Positions 52,632-64,000 of a stretch of DNA of 64,000 nt are shown one piece after another. The number at the start of each line of letters is the position of its first letter. Position 1 is the first letter of the stretch. The position numbers and the translations under genes are program-made. Below the pieces are notes generated by a model. The model searched no databases. It had not been told where the DNA came from and worked only from the letters and a program-made list of their open reading frames with translations. The DNA comes from Streptomyces capillispiralis (lineage in GTDB: Bacteria; Actinomycetota; Actinomycetes; Streptomycetales; Streptomycetaceae), in NCBI RefSeq assembly GCF_007829875.1, contig NZ_VIWV01000001.1, positions 6,570,501-6,634,500 on the forward strand, read 5' to 3'.

Positions 52632-53240
52632 ATGACCGAAGCACCCGTCATAGGCGTCCTGGCTCTCCAGGGCGACGTACGGGAGCACCTCACCGCCCTG
52701 GCCGCGGCCGACGCCGCGGCCCGGGAGGTGCGGCGCCCCGAGGAACTCGCCGAGGTGGACGGCCTCGTCATCCCGGGCGGCGAGTCCACCACGATCTCCA
52801 AGCTGGCCGTCCTGTTCGGCCTGATGGAACCCCTGCGCGCGCGTGTACGCGACGGCATGCCCGTCTACGGCACCTGCGCCGGCATGATCATGCTGGCCGA
52901 CAAGATCCTCGACCCGCGCTCCGGGCAGGAGACCGTCGGCGGCATCGACATGATCGTGCGCCGCAACGCCTTCGGACGGCAGAACGAGTCCTTCGAGGCC
53001 GCGGTCGACGTCAGGGGCGTCACCGGCGATCCGGTGGAGGGCGTCTTCATCCGCGCCCCCTGGGTGGAGTCCGTCGGCGCCGCCGCCGAGGTGCTCGCCG
53101 AGCACGACGGCCACATCGTCGCGGTCCGCCAGGGCAACGCCCTGGCCACGTCGTTCCACCCGGAACTCACCGGGGACCACCGCGTGCACGGCCTGTTCGT
53201 CGACATGGTGCGCGCGAACCGGGCGGCCGAGTCCTTGTAG
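52632..53240 (+). CDS. pdxT: PLP synthase glutaminase subunit PdxT
   Basis: The 202-residue class I glutaminase has [40 protein letters not shown], the nucleophile in [14 protein letters not shown] (Cys near residue 80) and the catalytic His-Glu in [13 protein letters not shown]. It supplies ammonia to PdxS. It shares the pdxST transcript; yebC follows after 48 nt with its own strong ribosome binding site. Confidence 0.97.
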   Translation: MTEAPVIGVLALQGDVREHLTALAAADAAAREVRRPEELAEVDGLVIPGGESTTISKLAVLFGLMEPLRARVRDGMPVYGTCAGMIMLADKILDPRSGQETVGGIDMIVRRNAFGRQNESFEAAVDVRGVTGDPVEGVFIRAPWVESVGAAAEVLAEHDGHIVAVRQGNALATSFHPELTGDHRVHGLFVDMVRANRAAESL

Positions 53241-53288
53241 GATTCCTGCGTTCGTTGCAGAGATGGGTTACGCGAAGGAGACAGGCAG

Positions 53289-54041
53289 ATGTCCGGCCAC
53301 TCTAAATGGGCCACGACGAAGCACAAGAAGGCCGTGATCGATGCCAAGCGCGGCAAGCTCTTCGCGAAGCTGATCAAGAACATCGAGGTCGCCGCGCGGA
53401 TGGGCGGTGTCGACCTGGAGGGCAACCCCACCCTCTACGACGCCGTCCAGAAGGCCAAGAAGCAGTCGGTGCCGAACAAGAACATCGACTCCGCGATCAA
53501 GCGCGGCGGCGGTCTCGAGGCCGGCGGCGCCGACTACGAGACCATCATGTACGAGGGCTACGGCCCCAACGGTGTCGCGGTGCTCATCGAGTGCCTCACC
53601 GACAACCGCAACCGCGCCGCCTCCGACGTCCGTGTCGCGATGACCCGCAACGGCGGCTCCATGGCCGACCCGGGCTCGGTGTCGTACCTGTTCAACCGCA
53701 AGGGCGTGGTGATCGTCCCCAAGGGCGAGCTGAGCGAGGACGACGTCCTCGCCGCCGTCCTGGACGCGGGCGCCGAGGAGGTCAACGACCTCGGTGAGTC
53801 CTTCGAGGTGCTCAGCGAGGCCACCGACCTGGTCGCGGTCCGCACCGCCCTCCAGGACGCCGGCATCGACTACGACTCCGCCGAGGCCAACTTCGTCCCG
53901 ACCATGCAGGTCGAGCTGGACGAGGAGGGCGCCAAGAAGATCTTCAAGCTGATCGACGCCCTGGAGGACAGCGACGACGTGCAGAACGTCTTCGCCAACT
54001 TCGACGTGAGCGACGAGATCATGGAGAAGGTCGACGCCTGA
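53289..54041 (+). CDS. yebC: YebC/PmpR-family protein
   Basis: The 250-residue protein begins [20 protein letters not shown] and contains [20 protein letters not shown] and [20 protein letters not shown], the TACO1/YebC signature. The family is described both as a transcription regulator and as a ribosome-associated factor relieving proline stalling. AAGGAG lies 10 nt before the ATG. It precedes ruvCAB as in many bacteria. Confidence 0.95.
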   Translation: MSGHSKWATTKHKKAVIDAKRGKLFAKLIKNIEVAARMGGVDLEGNPTLYDAVQKAKKQSVPNKNIDSAIKRGGGLEAGGADYETIMYEGYGPNGVAVLIECLTDNRNRAASDVRVAMTRNGGSMADPGSVSYLFNRKGVVIVPKGELSEDDVLAAVLDAGAEEVNDLGESFEVLSEATDLVAVRTALQDAGIDYDSAEANFVPTMQVELDEEGAKKIFKLIDALEDSDDVQNVFANFDVSDEIMEKVDA

Positions 54042-54066
54042 CGTCGCCGAGGGCTGCAACGGCTCG

Positions 54067-54097
54067 ACGGGCCGACGGGACGTTCCCGTCGGCCCGT
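54067..54097 (+). terminator. Hairpin terminator after yebC
   Basis: ACGGGCCGACGGGA pairs with TCCCGTCGGCCCGT (14 bp) around a 3-nt loop, 26 nt after the stop. Confidence 0.8.
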
Positions 54098-54167
54098 TCC
54101 CTTGCCGGGCGTTGTCGGTGGCACCCGATAGCCTGCACAAACAGGCGATCGAAAGGCAGGGCTCGGC

Positions 54168-54734
54168 GTGCGCGTACTGGGGGTGGACCCGGGGCTGACC
54201 CGCTGCGGCGTCGGCGTCGTGGAGGGTGTCGCGGGCAGACCGCTCACCATGCTCGGCGTGGGAGTGGTGCGCACACCGGCGGACGCCGACCTCGGCCACC
54301 GCCTCGTCGCCGTCGAGCAGGGGCTCGAACAGTGGCTGGACGAACACCGGCCCGAGTTCGTCGCCGTGGAGCGCGTCTTCAGCCAGCACAACGTGCGCAC
54401 CGTGATGGGCACCGCCCAGGCCAGCGCCGTCGCCATCCTGTGCGCCTCCCGCCGCGGCATCCCCGTCGCCCTGCACACCCCCAGCGAGGTCAAGGCCGCC
54501 GTCACCGGCTCGGGCCGCGCCGACAAGGCGCAGGTCGGCGCCATGGTCACCCGGCTGCTGCGGCTCGCCGCACCACCGAAGCCCGCCGACGCCGCCGACG
54601 CCCTCGCGCTCGCCATCTGCCACATCTGGCGCGCCCCCGCCCAGAACCGCCTCCAGCAGGCCGTCGCCCTGCACACCGCGAAAGCGGCCCAGCCGCCCAC
54701 CGCCCCGCACGCATCGAAAGGCCGCACCACATGA
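54168..54734 (+). CDS. ruvC: Holliday junction resolvase RuvC
   Basis: The 188-residue protein has [20 protein letters not shown] at the start (first catalytic Asp), the [20 protein letters not shown] block (Glu) and [15 protein letters not shown] with the C-terminal [12 protein letters not shown] (Asp pair). RuvC cuts Holliday junctions as a dimer with RuvAB. GTG 54168 follows AAGGCAGGG. It overlaps ruvA by ATGA. Confidence 0.96.
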   Translation: MRVLGVDPGLTRCGVGVVEGVAGRPLTMLGVGVVRTPADADLGHRLVAVEQGLEQWLDEHRPEFVAVERVFSQHNVRTVMGTAQASAVAILCASRRGIPVALHTPSEVKAAVTGSGRADKAQVGAMVTRLLRLAAPPKPADAADALALAICHIWRAPAQNRLQQAVALHTAKAAQPPTAPHASKGRTT

Positions 54735-55336
54735 TCGCCTTCGTCAGCGGCACGGTCGCCGCCCTCGCCCCCGACGCCGCGGTGGTCGAGGTCGGCGGCG
54801 TCGGCATGGCCGTCCAGTGCACGCCGAACACGCTCTCCACGCTCCGCGTCGGACAGCCCGCGCAGCTCGCCACCTCCCTCGTCGTCCGCGAGGACTCCCT
54901 GACCCTGTACGGCTTCGCCGACGACGACGAGCGCCAGGTCTTCGAGCTGCTGCAGACCGCCAGCGGCGTCGGACCCCGGCTCGCCCAGGCCATGCTCGCC
55001 GTGCACACCCCCGACGCCCTGCGCCGAGCCGTCTCCACAGGGGACGAGAAGGCGCTCACCGCCGTCCCCGGCATCGGCAAGAAGGGCGCCCAGAAGCTCC
55101 TCCTCGAACTGAAGGACCGCCTCGGCGAACCCGTCGGCGCACCCGCCGTCGGCCGGCCGGTCACCACCGGCTGGCGCGACCAGCTGCACGCCGCCCTCAT
55201 CGGCCTCGGCTACGCCACGCGCGAGGCCGACGAGGCCGTGTCCGCCGTGGCCCCCCAGGCGGAGGCCGCCGGGGGCACCCCCCAGGTGGGGCAGCTGCTG
55301 AAGGCGGCCCTGCAGACGCTGAACCGCGCCCGATAG
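54731..55336 (+). CDS. ruvA: Holliday junction DNA-binding subunit RuvA
   Basis: The 201-residue protein has the OB-fold N-terminus ([20 protein letters not shown]), the paired helix-hairpin-helix region ([20 protein letters not shown] and [20 protein letters not shown]) and the RuvB-binding C-terminal domain ([20 protein letters not shown]). The start lies inside the ruvC stop (ATGA); ruvB follows after 27 nt. Confidence 0.96.
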   Translation: MIAFVSGTVAALAPDAAVVEVGGVGMAVQCTPNTLSTLRVGQPAQLATSLVVREDSLTLYGFADDDERQVFELLQTASGVGPRLAQAMLAVHTPDALRRAVSTGDEKALTAVPGIGKKGAQKLLLELKDRLGEPVGAPAVGRPVTTGWRDQLHAALIGLGYATREADEAVSAVAPQAEAAGGTPQVGQLLKAALQTLNRAR

Positions 55337-55363
55337 CCCTACGGAGAGCCGAGGCATACGCAC

Positions 55364-56434
55364 ATGAACTGGGACGACACGACCGACACGCCCGCCGGCG
55401 ACCGGCTCGTGGGCTCTGTCGCCGACCGTGAGGACCAGGCCGTGGAGGCCGCCCTGCGCCCCAAGGACCTGGGCGAGTTCATCGGCCAGGAGAAGGTCCG
55501 CGAACAGCTCGACCTGGTGCTGCGCGCCGCCCGCGCGCGCGGCGCCACCGCCGACCACGTGCTGCTCTCCGGCGCCCCCGGCCTCGGCAAGACCACCCTC
55601 TCGATGATCATCGCCGCCGAGATGGAGGCCCCCATCCGCATCACCTCGGGCCCGGCCATCCAGCACGCCGGCGATCTCGCGGCGATCCTCTCCTCCCTCC
55701 AGGAGGGCGAGGTCCTCTTCCTCGACGAGATCCACCGCATGTCCCGGCCCGCCGAGGAGATGCTCTACATGGCGATGGAGGACTTCCGCGTCGACGTCAT
55801 CGTCGGCAAGGGCCCCGGCGCCACCGCCATCCCCCTGGAACTGCCGCCCTTCACCCTGGTCGGCGCCACCACCCGGGCCGGCCTGCTGCCGCCCCCGCTG
55901 CGCGACCGCTTCGGCTTCACCGCCCACATGGAGTTCTACGAGCCGGCCGAGCTGGAGCGGGTCGTCCACCGCTCGGCGAGCCTGCTCGACGTGGAGATCG
56001 ACGCGGCCGGCGCCGCCGAGATCGCCGGCCGTTCCCGCGGCACCCCCCGCATCGCCAACCGCCTGCTGCGCCGCGTCCGCGACTACGCGCAGGTCAAGGC
56101 CGACGGGGTGATCACCCGGGACATCGCCGCGGCGGCCCTCGCGGTCTACGAGGTCGACGCCCGCGGCCTGGACCGGCTGGACCGGGCCGTGCTCGAGGCC
56201 CTGCTCAAGCTGTTCGGCGGCGGACCGGTCGGCCTGTCCACGCTCGCCGTCGCGGTGGGGGAGGAGCGTGAGACCGTGGAGGAGGTGGCGGAGCCCTTCC
56301 TGGTCCGGGAGGGCCTGCTCGCCCGCACCCCGCGCGGACGGGTCGCCACCCCGGCGGCATGGGCCCACCTCGGCCTCACCCCGCCCCGCGCCCACTCCGC
56401 CGGAAACGGACAAGGGGACCTGTTCGGGGCGTGA
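55364..56434 (+). CDS. ruvB: Holliday junction helicase RuvB
   Basis: The 356-residue AAA+ motor has [20 protein letters not shown], Walker [13 protein letters not shown], Walker [11 protein letters not shown], sensor 1 in [18 protein letters not shown] and a C-terminal winged helix ([20 protein letters not shown]). It drives branch migration with RuvA. ATG 55364 is preceded by ACGGAGAG. Confidence 0.97.
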   Translation: MNWDDTTDTPAGDRLVGSVADREDQAVEAALRPKDLGEFIGQEKVREQLDLVLRAARARGATADHVLLSGAPGLGKTTLSMIIAAEMEAPIRITSGPAIQHAGDLAAILSSLQEGEVLFLDEIHRMSRPAEEMLYMAMEDFRVDVIVGKGPGATAIPLELPPFTLVGATTRAGLLPPPLRDRFGFTAHMEFYEPAELERVVHRSASLLDVEIDAAGAAEIAGRSRGTPRIANRLLRRVRDYAQVKADGVITRDIAAAALAVYEVDARGLDRLDRAVLEALLKLFGGGPVGLSTLAVAVGEERETVEEVAEPFLVREGLLARTPRGRVATPAAWAHLGLTPPRAHSAGNGQGDLFGA

Positions 56435-56481
56435 CGGCGAGGACGATGGCCCAGGCAGGAACCCCGGTGCCATGCTGAGCG

Positions 56482-56511
56482 TTGTTCCCTGCGCGCGGAC
56501 TCGCTTAGACT
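56482..56511 (+). promoter_or_regulatory. Promoter before yajC
   Basis: TTGTTC (56482-56487) and TAGACT (56506-56511) are 18 bp apart in the 165-bp gap between ruvB and yajC, so the sec genes can be transcribed separately. Confidence 0.55.
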
Positions 56512-56599
56512 CCGCCGATGCCACCGTTGTCGGCGGCATCGCATACCCCCAACCATCAGGCCGTTCACCATCGCGGTCGTGTGAAGGAAGTTCCGACCC

Positions 56600-57100
56600 G
56601 TGAGTCTCCTGACCCTCCTCCCGTTCATTGTGCTCATCGGGGCCATGTTCCTGATGACCCGGTCGGCCAAGAAGAAGCAGCAGCAGGCCATCGACATGCG
56701 GAACCAGATGCAGCCCGGTTCCGGAGTCCGCACCATCGGGGGCATGTACGCCACGGTCAAGGAGGTCAACGAGGACACGGTCCTCCTCGACGCCGGCCCG
56801 GGTGTGGAACTGCTGTTCGCCAAGAACTCGATCGGCGCCGTCCTCACCGACGACGAGTACAACCGCATCGTCCACGGCATCGAGCACGACCTGAAGTCCG
56901 ACGCCGACGTCGTCCCCGACGACGCCTCCTCCCTCACCGAGACCGACGACTCCTCCGACGCTGCCGCCGCCTCCGACGACACGCCTGTCGACCTCGGCAA
57001 GAAGGACGCGGCCGACGAGCCGGCCGACGCCGACACCACCGACGACGCCAAGGCGGACGCACAGTCGAAGAAGTCCGACGGCGACTCCGAGGCGAAGTAG
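56600..57100 (+). CDS. yajC: Preprotein translocase subunit YajC
   Basis: The 166-residue protein has one N-terminal membrane helix (LLTLLPFIVLIGAMFLMTRS), the YajC motif SAKKKQQQAIDMRNQMQPGS and GGMYATVKEVNEDTVLLDAG, then a long acidic Asp/Ala/Ser tail absent from E. coli YajC (110 aa). It associates with SecDF. GTG 56600 has GAAGGAAG 9 nt upstream. A hairpin separates it from secD. Confidence 0.93.
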   Translation: MSLLTLLPFIVLIGAMFLMTRSAKKKQQQAIDMRNQMQPGSGVRTIGGMYATVKEVNEDTVLLDAGPGVELLFAKNSIGAVLTDDEYNRIVHGIEHDLKSDADVVPDDASSLTETDDSSDAAAASDDTPVDLGKKDAADEPADADTTDDAKADAQSKKSDGDSEAK

Positions 57101-57109
57101 TCGTGTCCC

Positions 57110-57138
57110 GGGGCGCGCGGGTACTGCCCGCGCGCCCC
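57110..57138 (+). terminator. Hairpin between yajC and secD
   Basis: GGGGCGCGCGGG pairs with CCCGCGCGCCCC (12 bp, 5-nt loop) 10 nt after the yajC stop. It may reduce read-through into secD. Confidence 0.65.
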
Positions 57139-57234
57139 TGGACATGCCCAGCTCGCACGGAATCCCGACACCATGTCATGGCCACACCCGCCCCCTGACC
57201 CGGGGCGAGGCGGCCCGAGAGGGAGTACGAGAAG

Positions 57235-59028
57235 GTGGCAGCACCTAAAAAGGGCGGGAACGCGGGCGCCCAGAGCAAGCCGTGGCGCTCGCTGGCCCTG
57301 ATCCTGATCGCCATCGTGGCGCTCACGGGGGGCATGTTCGCATCCGGGCACACCACTCCGCGGCTCGGCATCGACCTGGCCGGCGGTACGAGCATCACCC
57401 TGGCGGCGGTCCCCGAGGCCGGCCAGGAGTCCGCGATCAACAAGACCAACATGGACACGGCGGTCTCCATCATGGAGCGCCGGGTCAACGGTCTCGGTGT
57501 CTCCGAGGCGGAGGTCCAGACCCAGGGCACCCGCAACATCATCGTCAACATTCCCAAGGGCACGAACTCCAAGCAGGCCCGGGAACAGGTCGGCACCACC
57601 GCGAAGCTCTACTTCCGTCCCGTGATCGCCACCGAACTCGCCGGTGGCGGCGCCGCCCCCACGCCCAGCGCGACCGGCGAGGGCTCGGAGCAGGACACCG
57701 GCGGGGACAAGGCGACCGACAAGGCCACGGAGAAGGCCACCGACGGCTCCTCCCCGTCCGCCTCCGGCAGCCCCTCGGCGAGCACCACCACCCAGGGCCG
57801 TGCGCTCACCGACGCCCTGAAGGCCGACGAGACGCCCTCCGCCTCCCCGAGCGGCGCTGCCGACGACAAGGCCAGCCCCACCCCCTCCGCGACCGGCGGC
57901 ACCTCCGAGAGCGAGCTCCAGGCCCAGTACGCCGCGCTCGACTGCACCAAGGAGGACGTCCGCGCCACGGCCGGTGACGGCGCCAAGTCCACCGACTCCA
58001 CCGTGGCCTGCGGCCAGAACTCCCAGGGCCAGTGGCAGAAGTACATCCTCGGCCCGGCGGCGGTCGACGGCACGGAGGTCGACAAGGCCCAGGCCGTCCT
58101 GAACACCCAGACCGGTGCCGGCTGGACCGTCACCATGGACTTCACGGACAAGGGCGCCAAGAAGTTCGCCGACATCACCGGCCAGCTCGCCCAGAAGCAG
58201 TCCCCGCAGAACCAGTTCGCCATCGTCCTGGACGGCGAGGTCGTCTCCGACCCCTACGTCAGCCAGGCGCTGACCGGCGGCAACGCCGAGATCTCCGGCA
58301 ACTTCACCCAGCAGTCCTCGCAGGAACTGTCGAACATGCTGTCCTACGGTGCCCTGCCGCTCTCCTTCCGCGAGGACAGCGTCACCACCGTCACCGCCGC
58401 CCTCGGCGGCGAGCAGCTGGAGGCCGGACTGATCGCCGGCGCCATCGGCCTCGCCCTGGTCGTCCTCTACCTGCTGGTCTACTACCGCGGCCTGTCCTTC
58501 ATCGCGCTCCTGTCGCTGCTGGTGTCCGCCGCGCTCACCTACGTGATCATGTCGCTGCTCGGCCCGACCATCGGCTTCGCGCTGAACCTGCCGGCCGTCT
58601 GCGGCGCCATCGTCGCGATCGGCATCACGGCGGACTCGTTCATCGTCTACTTCGAACGGGTCCGGGACGAGATCCGCGAGGGCCGCACCCTGCGCCCCGC
58701 CGTGGAGCGCGCCTGGCCGCGCGCCCGGCGCACCATCCTGGTCTCGGACTTCGTGTCCTTCCTCGCCGCCGCCGTGCTCTTCGTCGTCACCGTCGGCAAG
58801 GTCCAGGGCTTCGCGTTCACGCTCGGCCTGACCACCGTGCTCGACGTCGTGGTGGTGTTCCTCTTCACCAAGCCGCTGCTGACGCTGATGGCCCGCCGGA
58901 AGTTCTTCGCGAGCGGCCACAAGTGGTCCGGCCTCGACCCGCAGGCCCTGGGCGCCAAGCCGCCGCTGCGCCGCACCCGCCGTCCCGTCCGCCCGGCCGC
59001 CGGCCCCGTCGACCCGAAGGAGGCGTGA
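57235..59028 (+). CDS. secD: Protein translocase subunit SecD
   Basis: The 597-residue protein has an N-terminal helix (SLALILIAIVALTGGMFASG), the SecD signature TPRLGIDLAGGTSITLAAVP, a large extracytoplasmic domain, and five more helices with LSFIALLSLLVSAALTYVIM and GITADSFIVYFERVRDEIRE. It uses the proton gradient to pull preproteins out of SecY. Between about residues 140 and 225 a Ser/Thr/Ala/Asp-rich insert splits the P1 domain. GTG 57235 has GAGAGGGAG upstream. secF follows after 3 nt. Confidence 0.95.
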   Translation: MAAPKKGGNAGAQSKPWRSLALILIAIVALTGGMFASGHTTPRLGIDLAGGTSITLAAVPEAGQESAINKTNMDTAVSIMERRVNGLGVSEAEVQTQGTRNIIVNIPKGTNSKQAREQVGTTAKLYFRPVIATELAGGGAAPTPSATGEGSEQDTGGDKATDKATEKATDGSSPSASGSPSASTTTQGRALTDALKADETPSASPSGAADDKASPTPSATGGTSESELQAQYAALDCTKEDVRATAGDGAKSTDSTVACGQNSQGQWQKYILGPAAVDGTEVDKAQAVLNTQTGAGWTVTMDFTDKGAKKFADITGQLAQKQSPQNQFAIVLDGEVVSDPYVSQALTGGNAEISGNFTQQSSQELSNMLSYGALPLSFREDSVTTVTAALGGEQLEAGLIAGAIGLALVVLYLLVYYRGLSFIALLSLLVSAALTYVIMSLLGPTIGFALNLPAVCGAIVAIGITADSFIVYFERVRDEIREGRTLRPAVERAWPRARRTILVSDFVSFLAAAVLFVVTVGKVQGFAFTLGLTTVLDVVVVFLFTKPLLTLMARRKFFASGHKWSGLDPQALGAKPPLRRTRRPVRPAAGPVDPKEA

Positions 59029-59031
59029 GAG

Positions 59032-60150
59032 ATGTCGAAGCTCGGCAACCTCGGCGCCCGACTGCACCACGGCGAGGTCGGCTACGACTTCGTCAAGAAC
59101 CGCAAGATCTGGTACGGCATCTCCATCCTGATCACCATCACGGCCATCGTCGGCCTGGCGGTGCGCGGCCTGCACATGGGCATCGAGTTCCAGGGCGGAG
59201 CGGTCTTCACCACCCCGAAGAACATGAGCGTCTCGGTCGCCACGGCCGAGGAGTACGCGGAGGAAGCCTCCGGGCACGACGCCATCGTCCAGAAGCTGGG
59301 CGACGGCAGCATGCGCATCCAGGTCGCGGGCATCGACACCAACACCTCGGACAGGATCAAGGACACGCTCGCCGAGGACCTCAAGGTCGACGCGGAGCAG
59401 ATCAACGCCGAACTGGTCGGTCCCAGCTGGGGAGAGCAGATCGCCAACAAGGCCTGGCAGGGCCTCGGCATCTTCCTCATCCTGGTCGTGATCTATCTGG
59501 CGATCGCCTTCGAATGGCGCATGGCGGTCGCCGCGTTCGTCGCGCTGATCCACGACATCACCATCACGGTCGGCATCTACGCCCTCGTCGGCTTCGAGGT
59601 CACACCGGGCACGGTGATCGGTCTGCTGACCATCCTCGGTTACTCGCTGTACGACACGGTCGTCGTCTTCGACAGCCTCAAGGAACAGACGAGAGACATC
59701 ACCAAGCAGACCCGCTGGACCTACAGCGAGATCGCCAACCGCTCCATCAACAGCACCCTGGTCCGGTCCATCAACACCACGGTGGTCGCGCTGCTGCCCG
59801 TGGCGGGCCTGCTGTTCATCGGTGGCGGTGTCCTCGGCGCCGGCATGCTGAACGACATCTCGCTGTCGCTGTTCGTCGGCCTCGCCGCCGGCGCGTACTC
59901 CTCGATCTTCATCGCCACCCCGCTCGTCGCCGACCTCAAGGAGCGCGAGCCGGCGATGCGGTCGCTGAAGAAGCGCATCCTCGCCAAGCGCGCCCAGGCC
60001 CCGGCCGGGGGCGAGCCCGAGGACGCCACGGTCTCCGACGGCGACTACGGCGACGAGCCCGAGGACGCCGCACCCGCCGTCGTCGGCCCCCGCGACCAGT
60101 CGGCCTCCCGCGGCCGCGGCCGCGGCCGTCCCTCCGGGAAGCGCCGATGA
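59032..60150 (+). CDS. secF: Protein translocase subunit SecF
   Basis: The 372-residue protein has six helices. It starts with [20 protein letters not shown] and [20 protein letters not shown], the SecF signature, followed by [20 protein letters not shown] and [20 protein letters not shown]. The C-terminus carries an Asp/Glu-rich then Arg/Gly-rich tail ([13 protein letters not shown]). Its stop overlaps the apt start by ATGA. Confidence 0.96.
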   Translation: MSKLGNLGARLHHGEVGYDFVKNRKIWYGISILITITAIVGLAVRGLHMGIEFQGGAVFTTPKNMSVSVATAEEYAEEASGHDAIVQKLGDGSMRIQVAGIDTNTSDRIKDTLAEDLKVDAEQINAELVGPSWGEQIANKAWQGLGIFLILVVIYLAIAFEWRMAVAAFVALIHDITITVGIYALVGFEVTPGTVIGLLTILGYSLYDTVVVFDSLKEQTRDITKQTRWTYSEIANRSINSTLVRSINTTVVALLPVAGLLFIGGGVLGAGMLNDISLSLFVGLAAGAYSSIFIATPLVADLKEREPAMRSLKKRILAKRAQAPAGGEPEDATVSDGDYGDEPEDAAPAVVGPRDQSASRGRGRGRPSGKRR

Positions 60151-60686
60151 CCGGGATCGCGGACCTGCTGCTCAGCCGCATCCGGGACGTGGCGGACTAC
60201 CCGGAGCCGGGCGTGATGTTCAAGGACATCACCCCGCTCCTGGCGGACCCCGCCGCCTTCACCGCGCTCAGCGACGCCCTGGCGGACATCGCCCGCGACA
60301 CCGGCGCCACCAAGGTCGTCGGCCTGGAGGCCCGGGGCTTCATCCTCGGCGCCCCGGTCGCCGTCCGCGCGGGCCTCGGATTCATCCCCGTACGCAAGGC
60401 GGGCAAGCTCCCCGGAGCCACCCTCAGCCAGGCCTACGACCTGGAGTACGGCTCCGCCGAGATCGAGGTCCACGCGGAGGACATCTCCGCCGACGACCGC
60501 GTCCTGGTGGTCGACGACGTCCTCGCCACCGGAGGCACCGCCGAGGCGTCCGTCCAGCTCATCCGCAGGGCGGGCGCCGAGGTCGCGGGCCTCGCCGTCC
60601 TGATGGAGCTCGGCTTCCTCGGGGGCCGCGCCCGGCTGGAACCGGTCCTGGCCGGCGCCCCGCTGGAGGCGCTGCTCACGGTCTGA
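60147..60686 (+). CDS. apt: Adenine phosphoribosyltransferase
   Basis: The 179-residue protein has [40 protein letters not shown] and the PRPP-binding loop [20 protein letters not shown]. It salvages adenine to AMP. Translational coupling to secF and position before relA match the order in mycobacteria and S. coelicolor. A terminator follows. Confidence 0.97.
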   Translation: MTGIADLLLSRIRDVADYPEPGVMFKDITPLLADPAAFTALSDALADIARDTGATKVVGLEARGFILGAPVAVRAGLGFIPVRKAGKLPGATLSQAYDLEYGSAEIEVHAEDISADDRVLVVDDVLATGGTAEASVQLIRRAGAEVAGLAVLMELGFLGGRARLEPVLAGAPLEALLTV

Positions 60687-60727
60687 CCGGCCGGGGCACG
60701 GACGCGGAGCCCCTCACCCCACCACGC

Positions 60728-60758
60728 GGGCGGACCCGGAGGAATCCGGTGTCCGCCC
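60728..60758 (+). terminator. Terminator after apt
   Basis: GGGCGGAC pairs with GTCCGCCC, continued by CCGGA/TCCGG around a GGAA loop with one bulged T. It follows apt by about 40 nt and includes the GTG at 60749, which argues against that GTG being the relA start. Confidence 0.7.
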
Positions 60759-60880
60759 CGTGCGTTTCCGGGGTAGACGGTCCTCACACGGCTCCGCAGG
60801 CGATCCGCAGGCCAGGGATCGCTACCATGGGGTCTCCGGAGCCTCGACCGGGGGACCCGGATCGCGCACGAGGAGTCCTC

Positions 60881-63409
<2,529 letters not shown>

Positions 63410-63411
63410 CG

Positions 63412-63462
63412 CACACGGAAGGGGGCTCCCGCACCACGTGTGCGGGAGCCCCCTTCCGTGTG
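63412..63462. terminator. Bidirectional terminator between relA and DUF349 gene
   Basis: A perfect 23-bp stem (63412-63434 with 63440-63462) closes a 5-nt loop. It begins 2 nt after the relA stop and ends 9 nt before the convergent gene's stop. Confidence 0.9.
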
Positions 63463-63471
63463 ACCGCGTGA

Positions 63472-64000
63472 TCAGCCGCCGAACTCCTGGAGGCCCTTCA
63501 GCGCCTGGTCCAGCAGGGCCTGGCGGCCCTCCAGCTCCCGCTCCAGCTTCTCCGCCTTCGCGGTGTTGCCCTGCGCGCGAGCCTGCTCGATCTGGCCCTT
63601 CAGCTTGTCCACGGCGGCCTGGAGCTGACCGGTCAGACCCGCGGCACGCGCGCGTGCCTCCGGGTTCGTCCGGCGCCACTCGGTCTCCTCGGCCTCCTGT
63701 AGGGCCCGCTCCACGGCGTGCATCCGGCCCTCGACCTTCGGGCGGGCGTCCCGCGGCACGTGGCCGATGGCCTCCCAGCGCTCGTTGATCCCGCGGAACG
63801 CGGCCCGCGCGGCCTTCAGGTCCGTGATCGGCAGGAGCTTCTCGGCCTCCCCGGCCAGCTCCTCCTTGAGCTTGAGGTTCTCGGCCTGCTCCGCGTCACG
63901 CTCGGCGAAGACGGAGCTGCGGGCGGCGAAGAAGACGTCCTGAGCGCCGCGGAAGCGGTTCCACAGGTCGTCCTCGTGCTCGCGCTGCGCGCGGCCCGCG
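63472..64000 (-). CDS. DUF349 protein, C-terminal part (runs off right edge)
   Basis: The frame is open from the window edge to the TGA at 63472, giving about 176 residues. The repeat LWNRFRGAQDVFFAARSSVF followed by INERWEAIGHVPRD is the DUF349 unit, and the C-terminus is a charged coiled coil (LQAAVDKLKGQIEQARAQGN, AEKLERELEGRQALLDQALK). The start lies outside the window. The family is cytosolic and of unclear function. Confidence 0.88.
   Translation of the reverse strand, partial: AGRAQREHEDDLWNRFRGAQDVFFAARSSVFAERDAEQAENLKLKEELAGEAEKLLPITDLKAARAAFRGINERWEAIGHVPRDARPKVEGRMHAVERALQEAEETEWRRTNPEARARAAGLTGQLQAAVDKLKGQIEQARAQGNTAKAEKLERELEGRQALLDQALKGLQEFGG

Noticed and set aside
60749-60880. 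Earlier GTG start for relA
   Set aside because: It lies in the apt terminator hairpin and has no ribosome binding site.

Overview
The window looks like core chromosome of a Streptomyces. It is GC-rich throughout, with strong third-position GC, many GTG and some TTG starts, and GTGA/ATGA gene overlaps. It carries ssgB, a sporulation gene confined to sporulating actinomycetes, and gene order that I recall as conserved with the S. coelicolor relA-to-glpQ segment. No transposase, integrase, phage gene, rRNA or CRISPR array is visible.

Layout. 0-7 kb: the end of a TetR regulator overlapping an MFS exporter, a TTG-started acyltransferase, a Tat-exported glycerophosphodiester phosphodiesterase behind a PHO-box-like site, a small sigma-like factor, a GNAT enzyme, two membrane proteins and a HAD phosphatase. 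7-10 kb: metNIQ, a methionine ABC importer, preceded by a 30-codon ORF ending in Cys/Met codons (possible attenuator). 11-18 kb: cobalamin/siroheme genes, namely CbiE-CbiT, a 1323-residue protein with a ~750-residue disordered leader fused to BluB and CobT, and a precorrin-2/siroheme synthase. 18-31 kb: an RNA methyltransferase, a Ser/Thr kinase, small conserved proteins, five tRNA genes (3 Val-GAC, Cys, Gly), pabB/pabC-like genes, a CGNR zinc-finger protein, a 0.85-kb repetitive gap, ssgB and a PGPGW membrane protein.

30-38 kb: a tRNA-Val(CAC), then a likely operon for an imported plant-cell-wall sugar: lipoprotein, two permeases, a YesL-type DUF624 protein and a large Tat-exported rhamnogalacturonan-lyase-like protein. 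A promoter with overlapping LacI-type operators precedes it. A second identical tRNA-Val(CAC) follows. 38-41 kb: a DEDDh exonuclease divergent from a two-gene pair, a DUF4365 nuclease-like protein and an unknown partner.

41-64 kb: the conserved actinobacterial block also known from mycobacteria: thrS, HIT protein, phosphatidylinositol-phosphate synthase, PIM acyltransferase and PimA; pdxS/pdxT (vitamin B6); yebC; ruvCAB (Holliday junction processing); yajC-secD-secF (protein export); apt; relA (ppGpp); and a DUF349 protein running off the right edge. A membrane protein and an EF-G paralogue with a degenerate G4 motif are inserted on the minus strand.

The best candidates for undescribed biology are the DUF4365 pair, the Cys/Met leader before metN, the BluB-CobT giant, the tandem repeats beside ssgB, and the palindrome pair upstream of cobT. 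All calls come from reading the sequence; no database search was run.
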